From Tamarix chinensis (Eukaryota; Streptophyta; Magnoliopsida; Caryophyllales; Tamaricaceae): a DNA stretch of 64,000 nt. The translations under genes were made by a program, and so were the position numbers. The stretch is taken from contig CM060174.1 in the NCBI GenBank assembly GCA_030549775.1, positions 53,880,707 through 53,944,706 of the forward strand, in the 5' to 3' direction. Each line of letters begins with the position of its first letter. Position 1 is the first letter of the stretch. A model generated the notes under the pieces. It searched no databases. It saw nothing but the letters and a program-made list of their open reading frames with translations, and was not told the DNA's origin. Positions 61,346-64,000 of this stretch are shown piece after piece.

Positions 61346-62088
61346 ACCCGCACTTACATGGATTAATAAAGAGTATGTGGAAATCGAGTATGGTATTAAG
61401 AGATTTAAAGGATAAGTCTAATTGGAATATAATCCGCCTCACTAATTGTATCGACTTATGTGCCTATATGATCATGCTTGTATTGTGTACTTTGTCTTTC
61501 GGCCTTAGTTATTCGGTTACCTTACTCAGTACGAAGCGTACTGACCACCGTTTCATGGGTGCTGCTCATTCCCACGAGCAGAAGGCCCCACTGATCTAGT
61601 GCAGGTAGGTGACTCTGTATTTGATGCATTCGACGCTTATGAGGCGTCAGGAGGGACCGAGAGTTGAGACTTGACCCAGCTTGGGGTTCGCGAGTGATGT
61701 GGCCGGAGTCTACTGTTCACCTTACCTTTCTTATGTATTTAAGTTTGTTTATTTCTGATGTATGACGTTCAATTTTTGGAATCCTTAAAACGGTATCTTT
61801 AAAACTGTACTTTGACCTTTCGCACTCTGATTCGATCTTATTCGTGTTTTACCTATAACTGTGTTTTGCTGTCGACTCGTATTTGATGGTTAATTTGCTT
61901 AGCCTTAGCACTTAGTACCGGAACGGTAGGAGTGAACTGTTCTGATATTAAGTGTGGCGGTAATGCCCCCGAATTTACAAATGTTATCTTTCATTTCCGT
62001 TAAGCTTTTTGAAATTAAACGAAATTTTTCAGTAGTAAATTTGGGGGCGTTACAATAACTTTCTAAATTAGGATTTTAGAGTATTTTA

Positions 62089-63268
62089 GGGTAGCTAGGG
62101 CGAGGGGAAAGAAGAAAGAAAGGGAGATGATTGGGTTGGGGTGCTAAAAAAAAAGAAAAGGAAATAGGAGGAAAAAAAGAAAGAAAAAAGGGAAAAGGGA
62201 AAAAGGGAAAAGGGGGAAGAAGAAAAAGGAAAAAAAATAAATTAAATTTAGAATTAAGATAAAAATTTATTTATCTAAGTTTACAGCTGTTTGGATGGAG
62301 GTTAAATGAGGTTAGGTTAATGAATGTTAAATGATATAAATTAACCTGGGTTAGGTGAATCGAGGTGAATGTTAAAAAATCTTATTTTGATGATTATTAG
62401 GTTAACCTAGGTGAATATATCTAACCTTGTTTGGATTGAAGTTAACATAGGTTATAAAATATATTAGTAGACATTTATACCCTTTAATTATTAATATGCA
62501 ATATTTTATTTTTTTTGTTTCTTTTTGCCTGCACGAATGACCATAACCCATGGATTTTTTTTTCTTCTGTTTGACCATTTGTTTTTTCTTTTGCCGGCGT
62601 GAATGATGATAACTCATGCATGATTTCATAATTTGCTTTCTATTTTCCTATTATGCTATCTCCCAACAGCAAAGTCATACAAAATAGCGACACACATTAA
62701 GTAGTTTAAAGATAATTAAAATGATGCCAGCAATATATATTAAAAAGCATCTTAAGGAGTAACAGATAACAAAAAACAAGCAGTACACTGTAGAAAATAG
62801 GGAAGAAAAATAAAAAATACAAATATCATTCGTCGAGGTTATAAGGCCATCAAATATTACTAGCCAAACACAATTAGTCACCTTACTGATATCAACATTT
62901 TTTGCTAGTGCAGATAGTAGTTGCCGCATACTCAAATTAAGGATACATTTTTCCTTCTGTTGTACTTTTTCTATCTTCTAGTTACCTCAATGCTAAAGGT
63001 AAGAACAACTAATTTCAGCATGATTGAACCACTAAGCAAATTCCACTTGACCTTTTTCACTATCAAACTAAGCAAAACAATTATTAGCTACCATCGGTCG
63101 TGATAACCCATTTCAAAGATATCTTTCATCTCACTCATAAATTGCCAATCATCCAACACAACACAAGTTTTAAAAAATGAACGGAGATCCTGGATCAACA
63201 CAATCTGTAAGTTCAGGAGAAAAATTCAACCATATAAAAGTTTGAAGACATATTGATATCCATCACCC
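62089..63268. other. Intergenic, AG-rich tract then AT-rich
   Basis: A purine tract at 62,095-62,245 resembles the AG-rich part of the giant LTR family in minus orientation. TGTTTGGAT(G/T)GAAGTTAA-like direct repeats lie at about 62,290 and 62,430. I see no gene. Confidence 0.4.
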
Positions 63269-63926
63269 TAAATTAGCATAAAATCTTCCAAATCAACATA
63301 CTTTGCATACACCAAATACCTCCACAGCATACGCTTACGACCCTCCATCGGCACTTCAAGAAGAGCCCCCAAATCTGATGGATTCCTTGTAAGATAGATA
63401 AAAGCTATATCAAAATGATGTTCTTCGAAGTTGATATCTTTGAGTAGTTGCCAAACATCTGAATGAGGAATTGGAAAATTATTTTTTCTAGAGTTTGCAA
63501 TTTAATTACCCAACTTCTCAATACCGGCATCTAATACCCCAAACCATTTCTCAAAGAATGAATCTGAGTCAAACTTTCTCTTACTCTTGTTTCTTTTGCT
63601 CGCCGAACCATTTACATTGCTTGAAGTAACATTATCTACATCTAAATTTACAAATTTGGAGTAGGCTGAGAGTTATTGTCGACACCAAATGAAGTAAACC
63701 CTTCAATTTCATCTTCATTTTGAGAAACCATCTGATCTATATCATCAATTAATCCTCTCGAGCTTCCCACACCTAAATGATGTTCTACAGCACACCTTCT
63801 CATTGCCCCAACTTTGGCCATTGTTTCAACATTATCTCTGGTTGTTCTATCTTTCGCATAAATCTCCTCCATTTTTGAATAAAAAGGAATGGACTTGTTT
63901 CTCCACTCAGTAGCCTCGGGATGAGC
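63269..63926 (-). pseudogene. Myb/SANT-like domain protein, 3' exon, broken
   Basis: Plant Myb/SANT-like proteins of this type include relatives of PIF/Harbinger transposon DNA-binding proteins. The exon follows a TTCTAG acceptor at 63,927 and begins AHPEATEWRNKSIPFYSKME, then IYAKDRTTRDNVETMAK, the usual end of the domain. The frame shifts near 63,660 (NNSQPT to SKFVNLDVDNV). A TAA follows KWFGVLDAGIEKLGN. The remaining C-terminal part (SDVWQLLKDINFEEHHFDIA to DLEDFMLI) is open to a stop at 63,269. The N-terminal part is beyond the right edge. It could be a live gene if the two lesions are sequencing errors. Confidence 0.65.
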
Positions 63927-64000
63927 CTAGAACAAAAATATTTTTTTAAATAATATTCAACAAAACTAACTAAATGGACTAAAAAAATTGAAACGTTGCA

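Larger units (their letters stand above)
57799..62054 (+). mobile_element. Giant solo LTR C, 4,256 bp
   Basis: Perfect 5 bp target-site duplication ATAAC (57,794-57,798 and 62,055-62,059). It has canonical LTR ends TG...CA: TGAAATACCCC at the start and GGGGGCGTTACA at the end. It has the same internal order as copy A: AT-rich, CT-rich (58,100-58,180), GC-rich block, TATAAATA at 58,616, (TTA)n (59,120-59,775), GTGCTCC block with splice donor (60,058), ACCGGTCCACCGGC repeats (60,985-61,345), GTACGAAGCGTACTGACCACC block (61,530), 3' end. It is inserted into copy D. No retrotransposon protein domain inside. Confidence 0.8.
54604..62088 (-). mobile_element. Giant LTR family copy D, split by copy C and adjoining copy B
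   Basis: Minus orientation. Its 5' end TAAAATACTCTAAAATCC is at 62,088. The element continues to 62,055, is interrupted by copy C (57,799-62,054), and resumes at 57,798 leftward to about 54,604. It contains an AG-rich tract (57,300-57,530), a TATA box at 56,982, a G-rich block (56,390-56,930), a trinucleotide block (55,800-56,330) and the GTGCTCC block (about 55,690). The splice donor of the family is mutated (TTTTAG|TTAAGG). The 3' third is missing. Confidence 0.65.

Overview
The window is nuclear DNA of a flowering plant, most likely a eudicot. The evidence is one plant gene with GT-AG introns, AT-rich intergenic DNA, and plant-type transposable elements of nearly every major class. I cannot name the species from sequence alone. 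About half the window (roughly 1-33,463) is a single minus-strand gene for DNA polymerase lambda (family X). I could place ten exons (433 codons) with matching splice phases. The 3' remainder, including the C-terminal part of the catalytic domain, lies beyond the left edge.

The gene is stretched to more than 32 kb by transposons in its introns. Intron 5 (23,501-6,289; 17.2 kb) carries a sense-oriented L1-type LINE. That LINE was later hit by two hAT transposons: a 1.4 kb non-autonomous element (9,146-10,546) and a 6.97 kb element (14,485-21,457). The larger one has an apparently intact four-exon transposase. Intron 2 (33,069-24,332; 8.7 kb) carries a second, badly broken L1-type LINE. It contains an inverted duplication, a degenerate Athila-like LTR piece and a 328 bp hAT MITE (31,565-31,892). 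All three hAT copies have 8 bp target-site duplications and related ends, so they form one family: one apparent autonomous member and two deletion derivatives.

From about 33.6 to 48.7 kb, starting roughly 140 bp upstream of the polymerase start codon, lies a decayed Mutator-like region. A plant-mobile-domain pseudogene reads rightward (35,712-42,681). A MuDR/FAR1-type transposase pseudogene with an OTU-like protease tail reads leftward (47,820-43,700). The two converge.

From 37.8 to 62.1 kb there are at least four copies and one fragment of a 4.3-4.5 kb repeat that I interpret as giant solo LTRs, possibly of an Ogre/Tat-like Ty3-Gypsy element. Two are fully delimited by 5 bp target-site duplications (37,796-42,295 and 57,799-62,054). 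They share an internal TATA box, a trinucleotide-repeat block, a tandem-repeat block and a conserved splice donor. A degraded CACTA end, a foldback element, and a broken Myb/SANT-like gene at the right edge (63,926-63,269) complete the window. Apart from the polymerase gene and the hAT transposase I see no intact protein gene.
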